Below are positions 7,746 to 16,353 of a DNA stretch of 61,555 nt, in pieces. The stretch is from an uncultured Clostridium sp. (GTDB taxonomy: Bacteria; Bacillota; Clostridia; TANB77; CAG-508). Under the pieces are notes generated by a model. It had not been told where the DNA came from. It made no database searches and saw only the letters and a program-made list of their open reading frames with translations. A program made the translations under genes and the position numbers. The stretch's first letter is position 1. The number at the start of each line of letters is the position of its first letter. The stretch spans positions 1-61,555 of the forward strand of contig CAOKLQ010000011.1 in the NCBI GenBank assembly GCA_948469315.1, given 5' to 3'.

Positions 7746-9431
7746 TTACAACGACCTCATCATATCTTTAATGTTAATCTGCAAATTCTCATACCCATTA
7801 AACACATTAACCTCAATTGTTCCAACCAAGTCAACTTTATCACCAATTCTATATTCATTAGCAAAATGTCCCAAATTAAAACCAATTGCATTAATCGTAT
7901 AACTTGCATCTTTTAATGTTAACTTTAAATGCTTACCTTCTGTTAAAGCTCTAATAGAATCAATTTTCAAATTTTTATATACAAAAAGTGGTGTTTTATT
8001 ACTATCCCCAAAAGGCTCTAATAATTTAAGTTCCTGAGCAATTTGTTTATTCATATCTTTTAAGTTAATTACACCATCTACATTTATTATAGGAACTATT
8101 TGAGATACATTTTCTTCTATTGCTATTTTTTCAAACTCTTTTTTAAACTCTTCAAACTTATCTTTTTTAACCGTAAGACCAACAGCCATCTCATGTCCAC
8201 CAAACTTCTCTAAAGAACTTTTACATTTAGTTAAAGCATTATGAAGATCAAATCCTGGAATACTTCTTCCAGAACCTTTTCCATTTTCCCCTTCTAAACA
8301 TATTAATATACTTGGTTTAAAATACATATCTGTTATTTTAGAAGATACTATTCCAATTACACCATGATGCCAATTTTTTGCTGCTAAAACTAAAGTGTTT
8401 TTAGCTTTTTCATCTTTTTCTATCATAGAAATTGCTTCTTCAAAAATAGCTCTTTCTTTTTCTTGCCTTATTTTATTATACATATTTAACTTTGTAGTAA
8501 TTTCTACTGCTTGTCTAATATTATCTGTTAAAAATAAATCTAAAGCCTCTTGTTGATGCCCCATTCTTCCACATGCATTTATTCTTGGAGCTATTCCAAA
8601 AGATACTGCTGTTGAGTTTATCTCTTTAAAACCAATAGAATTTATTAATTCTCTTAAACCTATATTTTTTGTTTGATTAAGCAATTTTAGTCCTAATTTT
8701 GCAATTACTCTATTTTCATTAACAAGTGGAACTATATCAGAAATTGTACCTATACAGACCAAATCTAGATATTGTAAATACTCTTTTTCTTCTAAATTTA
8801 ATTTTATTGATATTGCTTGAATTAATTTAAATACAACGCCAACACCTGCTAAACCTCTAAAAGGATAAGTATTATCTTTTTTCTTTGCATCTATAATTGC
8901 TATTGCATTTGGCAAAGAATCTCCCGTTTCATGATGATCTGTTACTATCGTCTGTATTCCTAAACTATTTGCATAATCTATTTCTTCTATTCCAGAAATT
9001 CCACAGTCTACAGTTATAATTAGTGTGCATCCTTCCTTATAAATCTCGTCGATAGCATCTCTATTTAATCCATAACCTTCATCTAATCTATTTGGAATAT
9101 ACGTTTTTGTATCTAAACCTCTTTGTTTCAAAAATTTCTTTAATACAGTTGTACTTGTTATTCCATCAACATCATAATCACCATAGATTGCAACATTTTC
9201 TTTATTTTGTATTGCACTAATAATTCTATTTACTGCCTTTTCCATATCATTAAATAAAAAAGGATTATGAAAATCGTATCTTGTAGGATTTAAAAATACT
9301 CGTATATCTTCGTCATTTCCAATATTTCTATTTGCAATAATTCCTGCAACTAATTTACTTATATTAAATTTGCTGGCTATTGTCTCTATTTTCTCATTAT
9401 TTTCTTCGTAAAATTTCCACTGTTTTGTCAT
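7746..9431 (-). CDS. recJ: Single-stranded-DNA-specific exonuclease RecJ
   Basis: A 561-residue DHH-family nuclease that digests single-stranded DNA 5' to 3' in recombination and repair. Visible motifs are AIYGDYDVDGITSTT (motif I, about 78), TVDCGISG, VTDHHETGD (the DHH triad, about 165), GRMGHQ and the DHHA1 motif GGHEMAVGL (about 407). The C-terminal OB-fold ends in MMRSL. The length agrees with the core RecJ family. No CGG codon is in frame. It stands alone between two repeat-bearing spacers. Confidence 0.96.
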   Translation of the reverse strand: MTKQWKFYEENNEKIETIASKFNISKLVAGIIANRNIGNDEDIRVFLNPTRYDFHNPFLFNDMEKAVNRIISAIQNKENVAIYGDYDVDGITSTTVLKKFLKQRGLDTKTYIPNRLDEGYGLNRDAIDEIYKEGCTLIITVDCGISGIEEIDYANSLGIQTIVTDHHETGDSLPNAIAIIDAKKKDNTYPFRGLAGVGVVFKLIQAISIKLNLEEKEYLQYLDLVCIGTISDIVPLVNENRVIAKLGLKLLNQTKNIGLRELINSIGFKEINSTAVSFGIAPRINACGRMGHQQEALDLFLTDNIRQAVEITTKLNMYNKIRQEKERAIFEEAISMIEKDEKAKNTLVLAAKNWHHGVIGIVSSKITDMYFKPSILICLEGENGKGSGRSIPGFDLHNALTKCKSSLEKFGGHEMAVGLTVKKDKFEEFKKEFEKIAIEENVSQIVPIINVDGVINLKDMNKQIAQELKLLEPFGDSNKTPLFVYKNLKIDSIRALTEGKHLKLTLKDASYTINAIGFNLGHFANEYRIGDKVDLVGTIEVNVFNGYENLQINIKDMMRSL

Positions 9432-9507
9432 TTAACTTCTCCTTATTACATTTTGTTTTATTGTATACTATTTGTTTTCATTTTTAAAGTTTTTTGGGAA
9501 ATTTTAT

Positions 9508-9544
9508 AAAAAAAAATAGAGAGATTGATAAAATTTCAACCTCT
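9508..9544 (-). terminator. Terminator of the TPR-dpsA-uppP operon
   Basis: On the minus strand AGAGGTTGA pairs with TCAATCTCT around an AT-rich loop and runs into CTATTTTTTTT. It lies right after the uppP stop at 9554. Confidence 0.85.
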
Positions 9545-9553
9545 ATGTAATTT

Positions 9554-10378
9554 TTACCTAACAAAATATATTCCTATTACAACTAAACCTAAAACTATTC
9601 TATATATAGCAAATATTTTAAAACTACCTTTTTTTAAATATTCCAATAAAAATTTTATTACTAAAACACCTACAATAAAACTTGTTAAAATTCCTACAAG
9701 AAATGCTAAATTTATTGTAAATGCTCCACTCACTAACTTATATAGTGCAGCTCCTACTGTTATTGGTGCTGCTAGCATAAAAGAATATTTTGCAGTAGAG
9801 CTTCTATCTACTCCCATTAATCTTCCAGCAGTCATTGTTATTCCTGATCTTGATACTCCCGGAATAAAAGCTAACGCTTGTGAAAATCCTATTATAAATG
9901 TTTGTTTTAAATTCATATGTTCGTAGTCTGTTTTGGATTTACATTTTTCATCTGCTAGATATAAAATTATACCCATTACTATTAATACTATTGCAATTAA
10001 TAAATATGCTGTTCTTAAATAATCTTCTAAAAATTTATCTGCTAAAAGTCCTAAAATTCCTCCTGGTATTGTAGCTATTACTAAATACCAAAACATTCTC
10101 CCTTCTAATGTTTTTTCTTTTTTTATAGCTAATTTGTAGCCACCTTTTAAAAGCTCTATCCAATCTTTAAAAAAGAATATTAGTATTGCAAGTAATGTTC
10201 CTACATGCAAAGCTACATCAAAGCTTCCTTCAAATTCTTCCATAAATGCTGTATTTTGTGTCCATTTAAAAATCCAAGGTATTAGATTTAAGTGTGCTGA
10301 ACTTGATATTGGTAAAAATTCTGTTAATCCTTGAACTATTCCTAAAAATATTGATTGTACTATTGTAATTGCTCCCAT
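9554..10378 (-). CDS. uppP: Undecaprenyl-diphosphatase UppP (BacA)
   Basis: A 274-residue integral membrane enzyme that recycles undecaprenyl pyrophosphate to the monophosphate carrier for wall synthesis and confers bacitracin tolerance. The two family motifs are clear: QGLTEFLPISSSAHL (about 17-31) and PGVSRSGITMTAG (about 168). About eight membrane segments are visible and the length is normal. It is the last gene of a run with a TPR protein and dpsA and starts 5 bases after the dpsA stop, so it is co-transcribed. A BceAB-like bacitracin-type module lies elsewhere in the window (41-46 kb). Confidence 0.96.
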   Translation of the reverse strand: MGAITIVQSIFLGIVQGLTEFLPISSSAHLNLIPWIFKWTQNTAFMEEFEGSFDVALHVGTLLAILIFFFKDWIELLKGGYKLAIKKEKTLEGRMFWYLVIATIPGGILGLLADKFLEDYLRTAYLLIAIVLIVMGIILYLADEKCKSKTDYEHMNLKQTFIIGFSQALAFIPGVSRSGITMTAGRLMGVDRSSTAKYSFMLAAPITVGAALYKLVSGAFTINLAFLVGILTSFIVGVLVIKFLLEYLKKGSFKIFAIYRIVLGLVVIGIYFVR

Positions 10379-10383
10379 ATTTT

Positions 10384-11280
10384 TTAATTCCTTTCAATTA
10401 TTTTATAAATCTCTTCTTTTATGTATTTGGCAGATGTAACTGGTGCTACTTTTCCAGGAAGTGCCAAAGCCCATTTGTTTTTTAGCCCTAATTTATTACA
10501 TATTTCAAAGTCTACTCCACCAGGTTTTGAGGCTAAATCTATTATTAAACAATCTTTATTTACTTTTTGTAATTTTTCTTCATCTAAAATTAGATGTGGT
10601 ATTGTGTTAAATATTATGTCGAATTTATTTAGGACATCACAATTTTTATTTAATTGATTTAATTCTAATTCTTCATAACCATATGCTTTAATCCAAGCTA
10701 TGTCTTCTTCTTTTCTTGCTTCACATGTAACTTTTGCTCCAAGTAAGTCTAGGTCTTTAGCAAGAATTTTTCCTATTCTTCCAAATCCTAGTATTAGTAT
10801 TTTTGAATTATGCAAGGTTATGTTCGTTTCTTCCATTGCTATTTGCAACGCACCTTCTGCTGTTGATATTGCGTTTGCTATTGTTAGGGGTTCGTTTTTC
10901 ATTAGATCGTGTATTTGTGCAGGTCGGTCAAGACCGACCCCTATGTTATTTGACATTATTTCGTTGTTTAATAATTCAATATTTACATTTCCTGCAATTA
11001 ATGTTTTTCCTTGTATGTGTTTTAAAAAATCTTGTATTTTTAATGTTTTTTCAGAAAATGGCATGTATATATTTATCCCATCTTTTGAAAATGGTATTGA
11101 TGATATTATTGTTTTTACATCTTTTATAGCCTCTTGTATATTTTCATATTTTTCTTCTTGTAAAATTTCTTCTGATTTTTCTAATCCATATGTTTTTATT
11201 TTAAATCCATCTTGTCTTAACATACAAGCTAATTTTATTATTCTGTAATCTCCACCTACAAATAAAATAGTTTTTTCCAA
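10384..11280 (-). CDS. dpsA: Dipicolinate synthase subunit A (SpoVFA), with an in-frame palindromic repeat insertion
   Basis: A 298-residue Rossmann-fold subunit of the enzyme that makes dipicolinic acid for the spore core in the mother cell. Signs are ILFVGGDYRIIKLACML at the N-terminus, NAISTAEGALQIAMEET, the nucleotide loop LILGFGRIGKILA, NTIPHLIL and DLASKPGGVDFE. The dpsB partner is not adjacent. Around codons 109-121 the protein carries VGLDRPAQ where relatives run directly into xIHDLM. That stretch is encoded by a copy (10917-10957) of the dispersed palindromic repeat also seen at 5217-5255. The frame stays open, so the repeat has become protein. Confidence 0.92.
   Translation of the reverse strand: MEKTILFVGGDYRIIKLACMLRQDGFKIKTYGLEKSEEILQEEKYENIQEAIKDVKTIISSIPFSKDGINIYMPFSEKTLKIQDFLKHIQGKTLIAGNVNIELLNNEIMSNNIGVGLDRPAQIHDLMKNEPLTIANAISTAEGALQIAMEETNITLHNSKILILGFGRIGKILAKDLDLLGAKVTCEARKEEDIAWIKAYGYEELELNQLNKNCDVLNKFDIIFNTIPHLILDEEKLQKVNKDCLIIDLASKPGGVDFEICNKLGLKNKWALALPGKVAPVTSAKYIKEEIYKIIERN
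10917..10957. repeat. Palindromic repeat inserted inside dpsA
   Basis: The core GGTCGGTCAAGACCGACC is a near-perfect palindrome, followed by CCTATGTTATTTGAC. The 5217-5255 copy has the same order (core, then ATGTTGTTTGAC) with a few changes. Here it is translated in frame as part of DpsA. Confidence 0.75.
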
Positions 11281-11298
11281 TAGAATTCCTCCTTTTAT

Positions 11299-12504
11299 TT
11301 ACTCTCTTTCGAGATTTCTATCTTTAAAATTTATTCTATCTTCCTTAAAACTATTCATTTTTTTAATTTCATTTTTACTTAAAGTTCCTACTATTTCATA
11401 TGTTTTTTCTAAATGCTGCTGTGCTTTTATTTCTTTTGATGTTAATTTTGTCTTATTTGTTCTCTCTTGGCTATTATGTGGAATATGTATATATTTTTTT
11501 ATTGGTATAAACAAATTATCTTCTAATGCTTTATATGATAATTTTGCATCTAACTCAATTGCTTGATTTAAGTAATTTATTGCATTCTCTTTTTCTCCAT
11601 TTATAATACTTATTCTTGCTAAATTGTAATAACCTCTTGCTTCTACTGCTAATCCTTGTGTAGATTTGTAAAAATATTCTTTAGCTTCATTTATATCTCC
11701 AAACATTAGACAAATTATTCCTAAACTATAATATACATTATAAGCTTCGGCATTCAGCTCGGCTGCCATATTATAATATTCTTTTGCATTTTTAAAGTCA
11801 TTTAATCTTGTATATGCTATTCCCATATTGTAATAAATCTCGTAATTTGTAGGATCATATTTTAATGCATTTTGATATATGTTTATAGCTTCTTTAAAAC
11901 TCTCTTTTTCACATAATAATCCACCTAATAATATTGATGCTTTGTAATAACTTGGTTTTTTATTTACAAGTGTTGTAAGCATTTGAATAGACTCTTGCTT
12001 TTTATCTAACTCATTTAATAATGATGCTATTTCATAGTAAGAGTCGTAGTCTTTTTTATTTATATCTATTACTTTTACATATTCATCTATTGCTTTTCTT
12101 CTTCCACCTTCTTTAACATATATCTCAGCTAGCATTTTATGTCCTAAATAACTATTTGGATATTTTGTAACTAAATTTATTAATATCTTTTTTGCTTTGC
12201 TTTTATTTATATTTTTTAAAATCTTTGCAAGCCAAATATAAATATATTCTAAAAAGTTTACATTATTTTTTTCTAATATAATAATTAGAATTGGTATTAT
12301 TATTGATAAAAAATATGCAATTGTTTTTATATATATTGAAAATGTCTGTGCAAAAACTATTTCTAAAAACCCAATTGCTATTCCAATAAATTGTAGTATT
12401 AAAAAATATACATATCCTGTATCATTTTTTGATATTATTTTAAAAAATATTATTATAAATAATACCACTGCTAATAAATTAAATATTATTTTTTCTATTA
12501 GCAT
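11299..12504 (-). CDS. Membrane-anchored TPR-repeat protein
   Basis: About 401 residues. Three to four hydrophobic segments lie in the first 85 residues. About seven tetratricopeptide repeats follow (for example AEIYVKEGGRRKAIDEYVKVI, YEIYYNMGIAYTRLNDFKNAKEYY, GYYNLARISIINGEKENAINY), then a polar tail. The start is placed at 12504, where AAAGGACG is about 9 bases upstream, rather than at the ATG 18 bases earlier. The repeats suggest a protein-interaction scaffold facing the cytoplasm. First gene of the operon with dpsA (18-base gap) and uppP. Confidence 0.85.
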   Translation of the reverse strand: MLIEKIIFNLLAVVLFIIIFFKIISKNDTGYVYFLILQFIGIAIGFLEIVFAQTFSIYIKTIAYFLSIIIPILIIILEKNNVNFLEYIYIWLAKILKNINKSKAKKILINLVTKYPNSYLGHKMLAEIYVKEGGRRKAIDEYVKVIDINKKDYDSYYEIASLLNELDKKQESIQMLTTLVNKKPSYYKASILLGGLLCEKESFKEAINIYQNALKYDPTNYEIYYNMGIAYTRLNDFKNAKEYYNMAAELNAEAYNVYYSLGIICLMFGDINEAKEYFYKSTQGLAVEARGYYNLARISIINGEKENAINYLNQAIELDAKLSYKALEDNLFIPIKKYIHIPHNSQERTNKTKLTSKEIKAQQHLEKTYEIVGTLSKNEIKKMNSFKEDRINFKDRNLERE

Positions 12505-12535
12505 TTTTACACGTCCTTTCATATTTTATTAAACT

Positions 12536-12676
12536 TATTATTATATGTTTTTAATTGTAATAGTCGGGGGACCGACAAGCTACAATCTATAAAAATACAG
12601 AAATTTAGACTTCAATTTTTGTATTTTTTATAGATTGTTCGCAGTTGGGATTTACAAGTAAAAACATATAATAATA
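12536..12676. repeat. Nested palindromic element, 141 bp
   Basis: Outer arms 12536-12560 and 12652-12676 match in 24 of 25 positions as inverse complements. An inner hairpin pairs 12582-12605 with 12614-12638 (ACAATCTATAAAAA... against its complement), and GTCGG-GGGA-CCGAC forms a third small stem at 12563-12576. There is no coding capacity. It lies between the TPR operon and ppa. Confidence 0.7.
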
Positions 12677-12692
12677 TTTATAAATCTAAAAA

Positions 12693-13223
12693 TTATTTTC
12701 CAAATTTTTCTTCATAATTTTTTATAGCATGTTCTATAATTTTTTCTGCTTCAATCCTTCCTACCATTTTATCTATAGATGTTTGTTTTCCTTCTAATTG
12801 TTTATACACTTCAAAAAAATGCATTATTTCAGAAGATATATGATTTGGAACTTCGGAAATATCTTTATATTCATTTAAAAACGGATCTTGTTTGCATACT
12901 GCTATTATTTTTTCATCTTTTGAATTTTGATCTGTCATTATTAATGCTCCTATTGGGTAGCATTCTACTAATGTCATTGAATCTATATTTTCTTGGCACA
13001 AAACAAGTACATCTAATGGATCATTATCATCTGCATATGTTCTAGGAATAAACCCATAATTTGCAGGGTAATGTGTTGATGTATATAGTACTCTATCTAA
13101 TCTTAATATTCCTGTTGTTTTGTCTAATTCATATTTGTTTTTTCCGCCTTTTGTTATTTCTATTACTGAAATAAAATCATCTTTTTTTATTCTTTCTTTT
13201 TCAATATCATGCCAAATATTCAT
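12693..13223 (-). CDS. ppa: Inorganic pyrophosphatase (family I)
   Basis: A 176-residue soluble enzyme hydrolysing pyrophosphate to phosphate, which pulls biosynthetic reactions forward. Family I motifs: FISVIEITKGGKNKYELDK (substrate Lys and Glu), YTSTHYPANYGFIPRTYADDNDPLDVLVL with the signature D-x-D-P-x-D metal ligands, and a C-terminal KMVGRIEAEKIIEHAIKNYEEKF. The length is normal for bacterial family I. Monocistronic. Confidence 0.95.
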   Translation of the reverse strand: MNIWHDIEKERIKKDDFISVIEITKGGKNKYELDKTTGILRLDRVLYTSTHYPANYGFIPRTYADDNDPLDVLVLCQENIDSMTLVECYPIGALIMTDQNSKDEKIIAVCKQDPFLNEYKDISEVPNHISSEIMHFFEVYKQLEGKQTSIDKMVGRIEAEKIIEHAIKNYEEKFGK

Positions 13224-13374
13224 TTATTTACCATCTCCTTTTTACTTAAATATTTTATGATATTTTTATCAAAAAGTCTATATAATTTAAGCATATTTTA
13301 TCATATTTAGTAAAAAATAAAATATATAACTATATTTTACTAAAATTTTAGTCAAATTTATGGAGGTATCTTAG

Positions 13375-14007
13375 TTGAATCAAATTATTATTTTTAATGA
13401 CTATAAAAAAAATAATACTAATTTCTCTACTAATAAAAAGAAAAAATCCACTTTTTTTAAAGTAGTTTTTATAATTTCAATTTTACTTATTCTAATTTCT
13501 ATTTATTTTCTAATTAATTATTTTAGAATTTTAAACATTAACTATCAGTATTCTGAATCTCTTGCAGATACTGTAAGAATCCAAGCTTTATATAAAGATT
13601 TAAACATAAATAATAATGAGCATCCAATTATCGGCCAAATTGAAATACCTAAAATAAATTTAAACTATCCTATTTTTTCTTATACTTCTGACGATTTATT
13701 AAAAATTGGAATTTGCAGACTATATGGTCCTTCTCCTAATAGTAAAGGTAATCTTTGCCTTGCTGGGCATAATTATAACAATAATAAATTTTTTAGTAAT
13801 TTATATAAATTAAATTTAAATGATATTATAACTATTTTTGATTCATCAAATATCTCAGTAAATTACAAAGTTTCTGATGTTTTTGAAGTTACAGCCAATA
13901 ATCTGTCTATTTTAAAACAAGATAATAATTTAAGAGAACTTACTCTTATTACTTGCAATAATATTAATAAAAATAGAATTATAATAAAAGCAAAAGAGAT
14001 AGAATGA
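13375..14007 (+). CDS. Sortase family transpeptidase
   Basis: A 210-residue membrane-anchored sortase: a basic N-terminus, one membrane segment (about 25-48) and a beta-barrel domain with the catalytic His in LAGHNYNN, Cys in LITCNN and a following Arg (NKNRIIIKAKE). It cleaves an LPxTG-type signal and joins the protein to the cell wall or to another subunit. The start is TTG at 13375 with GGAGGT seven bases upstream. It faces a convergent gene, 14042-14398, that encodes a protein with an LPSTG signal, a likely substrate. The length suggests class D or E; the subclass is not certain. Confidence 0.9.
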   Translation: MNQIIIFNDYKKNNTNFSTNKKKKSTFFKVVFIISILLILISIYFLINYFRILNINYQYSESLADTVRIQALYKDLNINNNEHPIIGQIEIPKINLNYPIFSYTSDDLLKIGICRLYGPSPNSKGNLCLAGHNYNNNKFFSNLYKLNLNDIITIFDSSNISVNYKVSDVFEVTANNLSILKQDNNLRELTLITCNNINKNRIIIKAKEIE

Positions 14008-14020
14008 TCTCTATCTCCTT
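13996..14020. terminator. Hairpin at the sortase stop codon
   Basis: GAGATAGA (13996-14003) pairs with TCTATCTC (14010-14017) and overlaps the TGA stop of the sortase gene. The T-run is weak. It probably ends convergent transcripts. Confidence 0.5.
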
Positions 14021-14041
14021 TGAATATATTTTAATTAATTA

Positions 14042-14398
14042 TTAAATGTCTTTATAATCATTAACTTTTTTAAATGCAATTACTCCAATTATAGATAATG
14101 TTCCGATTACTACAAATAAAGCTGTATGATCTTCTAATCCTGTTGATGGCAAATTTGTATTATTGTATGAACTTGTGTTAGTAACTACATTATTTATTTT
14201 ATTAGCATTAGTATTTGCATTAGCATTTATGTTGGCATTAGTATTTGCACTTGAACCACCACCTATTACATCTGATGGATTAATTACTTGAATGTTATCA
14301 TCTGCAAAACTGCTTACTGTTAATCCTAAAGTTATTGCTAATATTATAACTAACATTACTATTGCTTTATTATTTTTTAAATTTTTCATATCTTTCAT
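14042..14398 (-). CDS. Small LPxTG-anchored surface protein
   Basis: A 118-residue protein with an N-terminal signal peptide (basic MKDMKNLKNNK, hydrophobic core, cut near SSFADD), then an Asn-rich low-complexity stretch with an Asn-Ala/Asn-Thr repeat (about 50-70). Next come the sortase signal LPSTG (about 84), a hydrophobic segment and a positively charged tail (FKKVNDYKDI). This is the full cell-wall sorting signal. Its neighbour is a sortase in convergent orientation. No enzymatic domain is present; a short wall-displayed stalk is likely. Confidence 0.85.
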   Translation of the reverse strand: MKDMKNLKNNKAIVMLVIILAITLGLTVSSFADDNIQVINPSDVIGGGSSANTNANINANANTNANKINNVVTNTSSYNNTNLPSTGLEDHTALFVVIGTLSIIGVIAFKKVNDYKDI

Positions 14399-14583
14399 TC
14401 TCCTTTTTCTTCTCTTGTATTTATTATAAATTATTTATAACTATTTTATACTACTTATTAAAAAAAATTGCAATAGTTTTTTTATGTTTTTTGTGTTACG
14501 TTTTTGTTACATTTTTGTTACATTTTTTCGAAATAATTATTTTTTATATTCCTTAGGATAAATCATGCCATGTATCTACAATA

Positions 14584-15672
14584 TTATACATTAAATCTAA
14601 ATAATACAATATCTCCATCTTGCATTATATATTCTTTTCCTTCTGATCTAAGCATTCCTTTTTCTTTTACAGAATTAATTGAGCCTTCTTTTATTAAATC
14701 TTCATATGATACTATTTCTGCCCTTATAAATCCTCTTTGTATATCTGAGTGAATTTTTCCTGCTGCATCTGGTGCTTTTGTTCCTTTTTTTATTGTCCAT
14801 GCTCTTACCTCAGGTTTTCCTGCTGTTAAAAATGACATAAGACCTAATAAATCATAACTTGCTTTTATTACCTTATCTAATCCAGATTCTTGTAATCCTA
14901 ATGCTTCTAGCATCTCATTTTTATCATCTTTATCTAAGATAGATAATTCTTCTTCTATTTTTACACATAAAGGTATTACTTTAGCATTTTCTTCTTTGGC
15001 ATATTCTTTTACTTTATTTACATAAACATTTTCTTTATTTGATATATCATTTTCTGAAACATTTGCAATATATAATATTGGTTTTAATGTAAGTAAAAAG
15101 CTGTCTTTTATTAATTCTAATTCTTCTTCATTTAATTCTAATGTTCTTGCAGACTTTCCTTCTTCTAATACCTTTTTTATCTTTTCTAATAAATCAATTT
15201 CTACTTGAAATTTTTTATCTGCTTTTAATGATTTTTTTGCTCTTTCTAATCTTTTATTTACAGTTTCTAAATCTGCTAAAACTAATTCTAAATTTATAGT
15301 TTCTATGTCTCTTATAGGATCTACGCTTCCATCAACATGAACTATATTATCATCTTCAAAACATCTAACAACATGTGCAATACTATCTACTTCACGAATG
15401 TGAGATAAAAATTTATTTCCTAAACCTTCACCTTTACTTGCACCTCTTACAATTCCTGCAATATCTACAAATTCAATAGTTGCATATGTTGTTTTTTCAG
15501 GTTCATACATTTTTGTTAGCTTATCTAATCTTTCATCTGGTACAGGCACAACTCCAATATTGGGCTCTATTGTACAAAAAGGATAATTTGCACATTCTGC
15601 ACCTGCATTTGTTATACTATTAAACATAGTACTTTTCCCTACATTTGGAAGTCCAACTATTCCTATCTTCAT
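14584..15672 (-). CDS. ychF: OBG-type ribosome-associated ATPase YchF
   Basis: A 362-residue conserved P-loop NTPase. G1 is GIVGLPNVGKSTMFN at the N-terminus, then FCTIEPNIGVVPVPDERL (G2) and FVDIAGIVRGASKGEGLGN (G3). A coiled-coil insert lies at about 140-200 and the C-terminal TGS domain includes RAWTIKKGTKAPDAAGKIHSDI and GFIRAEIVSYEDL. YchF binds ATP rather than GTP and associates with ribosomes, with a role in translation and stress. The length is typical of the family and no CGG is in frame. Confidence 0.97.
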   Translation of the reverse strand: MKIGIVGLPNVGKSTMFNSITNAGAECANYPFCTIEPNIGVVPVPDERLDKLTKMYEPEKTTYATIEFVDIAGIVRGASKGEGLGNKFLSHIREVDSIAHVVRCFEDDNIVHVDGSVDPIRDIETINLELVLADLETVNKRLERAKKSLKADKKFQVEIDLLEKIKKVLEEGKSARTLELNEEELELIKDSFLLTLKPILYIANVSENDISNKENVYVNKVKEYAKEENAKVIPLCVKIEEELSILDKDDKNEMLEALGLQESGLDKVIKASYDLLGLMSFLTAGKPEVRAWTIKKGTKAPDAAGKIHSDIQRGFIRAEIVSYEDLIKEGSINSVKEKGMLRSEGKEYIMQDGDIVLFRFNV

Positions 15673-15722
15673 TTTATTTTCACCTCTTAAAAATATAATT
15701 TTTTATTTCATTTATATAAAAT

Positions 15723-15756
15723 TAAATTTTTTAAAGGGTTCGGCTTACCGAACCCC
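15723..15756 (-). terminator. Terminator of rpmE
   Basis: GGGTTCGG pairs with CCGAACCC across a four-base loop (15736-15755). The minus-strand transcript continues into an AT-rich tail with several T. It lies just after the rpmE stop at 15765. Confidence 0.8.
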
Positions 15757-15764
15757 TAAATTCA

Positions 15765-15965
15765 TTATTGAATACCATATTTATTTTTAAATTTCTCAGC
15801 TCTACCACCTGTTTTATTTTGTTTTAAGTTTCCTGTCCAAAATGCATGGCATTTAGAGCAAACATCAACTTTCATATCACTTTTTGTTGAACTTGTTTTC
15901 ATAACATTTCCACAAGCACATGTAATTGTTGCTTCTTTATATTCTGGATGTAATCCTTGTTTCAT
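15765..15965 (-). CDS. rpmE: 50S ribosomal protein L31
   Basis: 66 residues starting MKQGLHPEYKEATITCACGN. The zinc-binding type is indicated by CAC near the start and CSKCHAFWTG in the middle, the C+ form of L31. An earlier in-frame ATG at 16013 would add 16 residues not found in L31, and the GGAAGAGG upstream of 15965 fixes the start. The C-terminus is typical (GGRAEKFKNKYG). It sits at the ribosome surface bridging subunits. Confidence 0.95.
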   Translation of the reverse strand: MKQGLHPEYKEATITCACGNVMKTSSTKSDMKVDVCSKCHAFWTGNLKQNKTGGRAEKFKNKYGIQ

Positions 15966-16061
15966 AATGATTTCACCTCTTCCTTTTCTTTTCATAAAAT
16001 TACTGTTTATTAGAATAACATATTTTTTTCTATTTTTCAAGTAAATTTTTAAATTTTATCT

Positions 16062-16226
16062 CTAATCTTTATTTTCTAATTCATTTTTTTGTTCTGATAT
16101 ATATTTTGCTGAAGCTTCTAATTGGCTTTTTAATGATGTTTTATGTACTATTTTTGAAGTTATGTTAAATAAACACGCAATTACCAATACTATCAAACCA
16201 ATCTTTCTCCAATATTTAGAAATCAT
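16062..16226 (-). CDS. Small membrane protein, function unknown
   Basis: A 54-residue protein: basic N-terminus, one membrane segment (KIGLIVLVIACLFNI, about 8-23) and a charged helical tail ending EQKNELENKD. AAGGAGG precedes the ATG. The single N-terminal anchor with a short coiled tail resembles many accessory division or stress peptides, but I recognise no family. It lies between rpmE and the divergent vanW-like gene. Confidence 0.55.
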   Translation of the reverse strand: MISKYWRKIGLIVLVIACLFNITSKIVHKTSLKSQLEASAKYISEQKNELENKD

Positions 16227-16353
16227 AAAAAGCCTCCTTCTTTTACATAATACTACTTAATTATTATACTATTTTTTTGCAATTTGTCAATATATTTACT
16301 TATTTTGGACATAATAAGAATTAAAATTAATAAAAATTATTCTGGAGGTTTTT

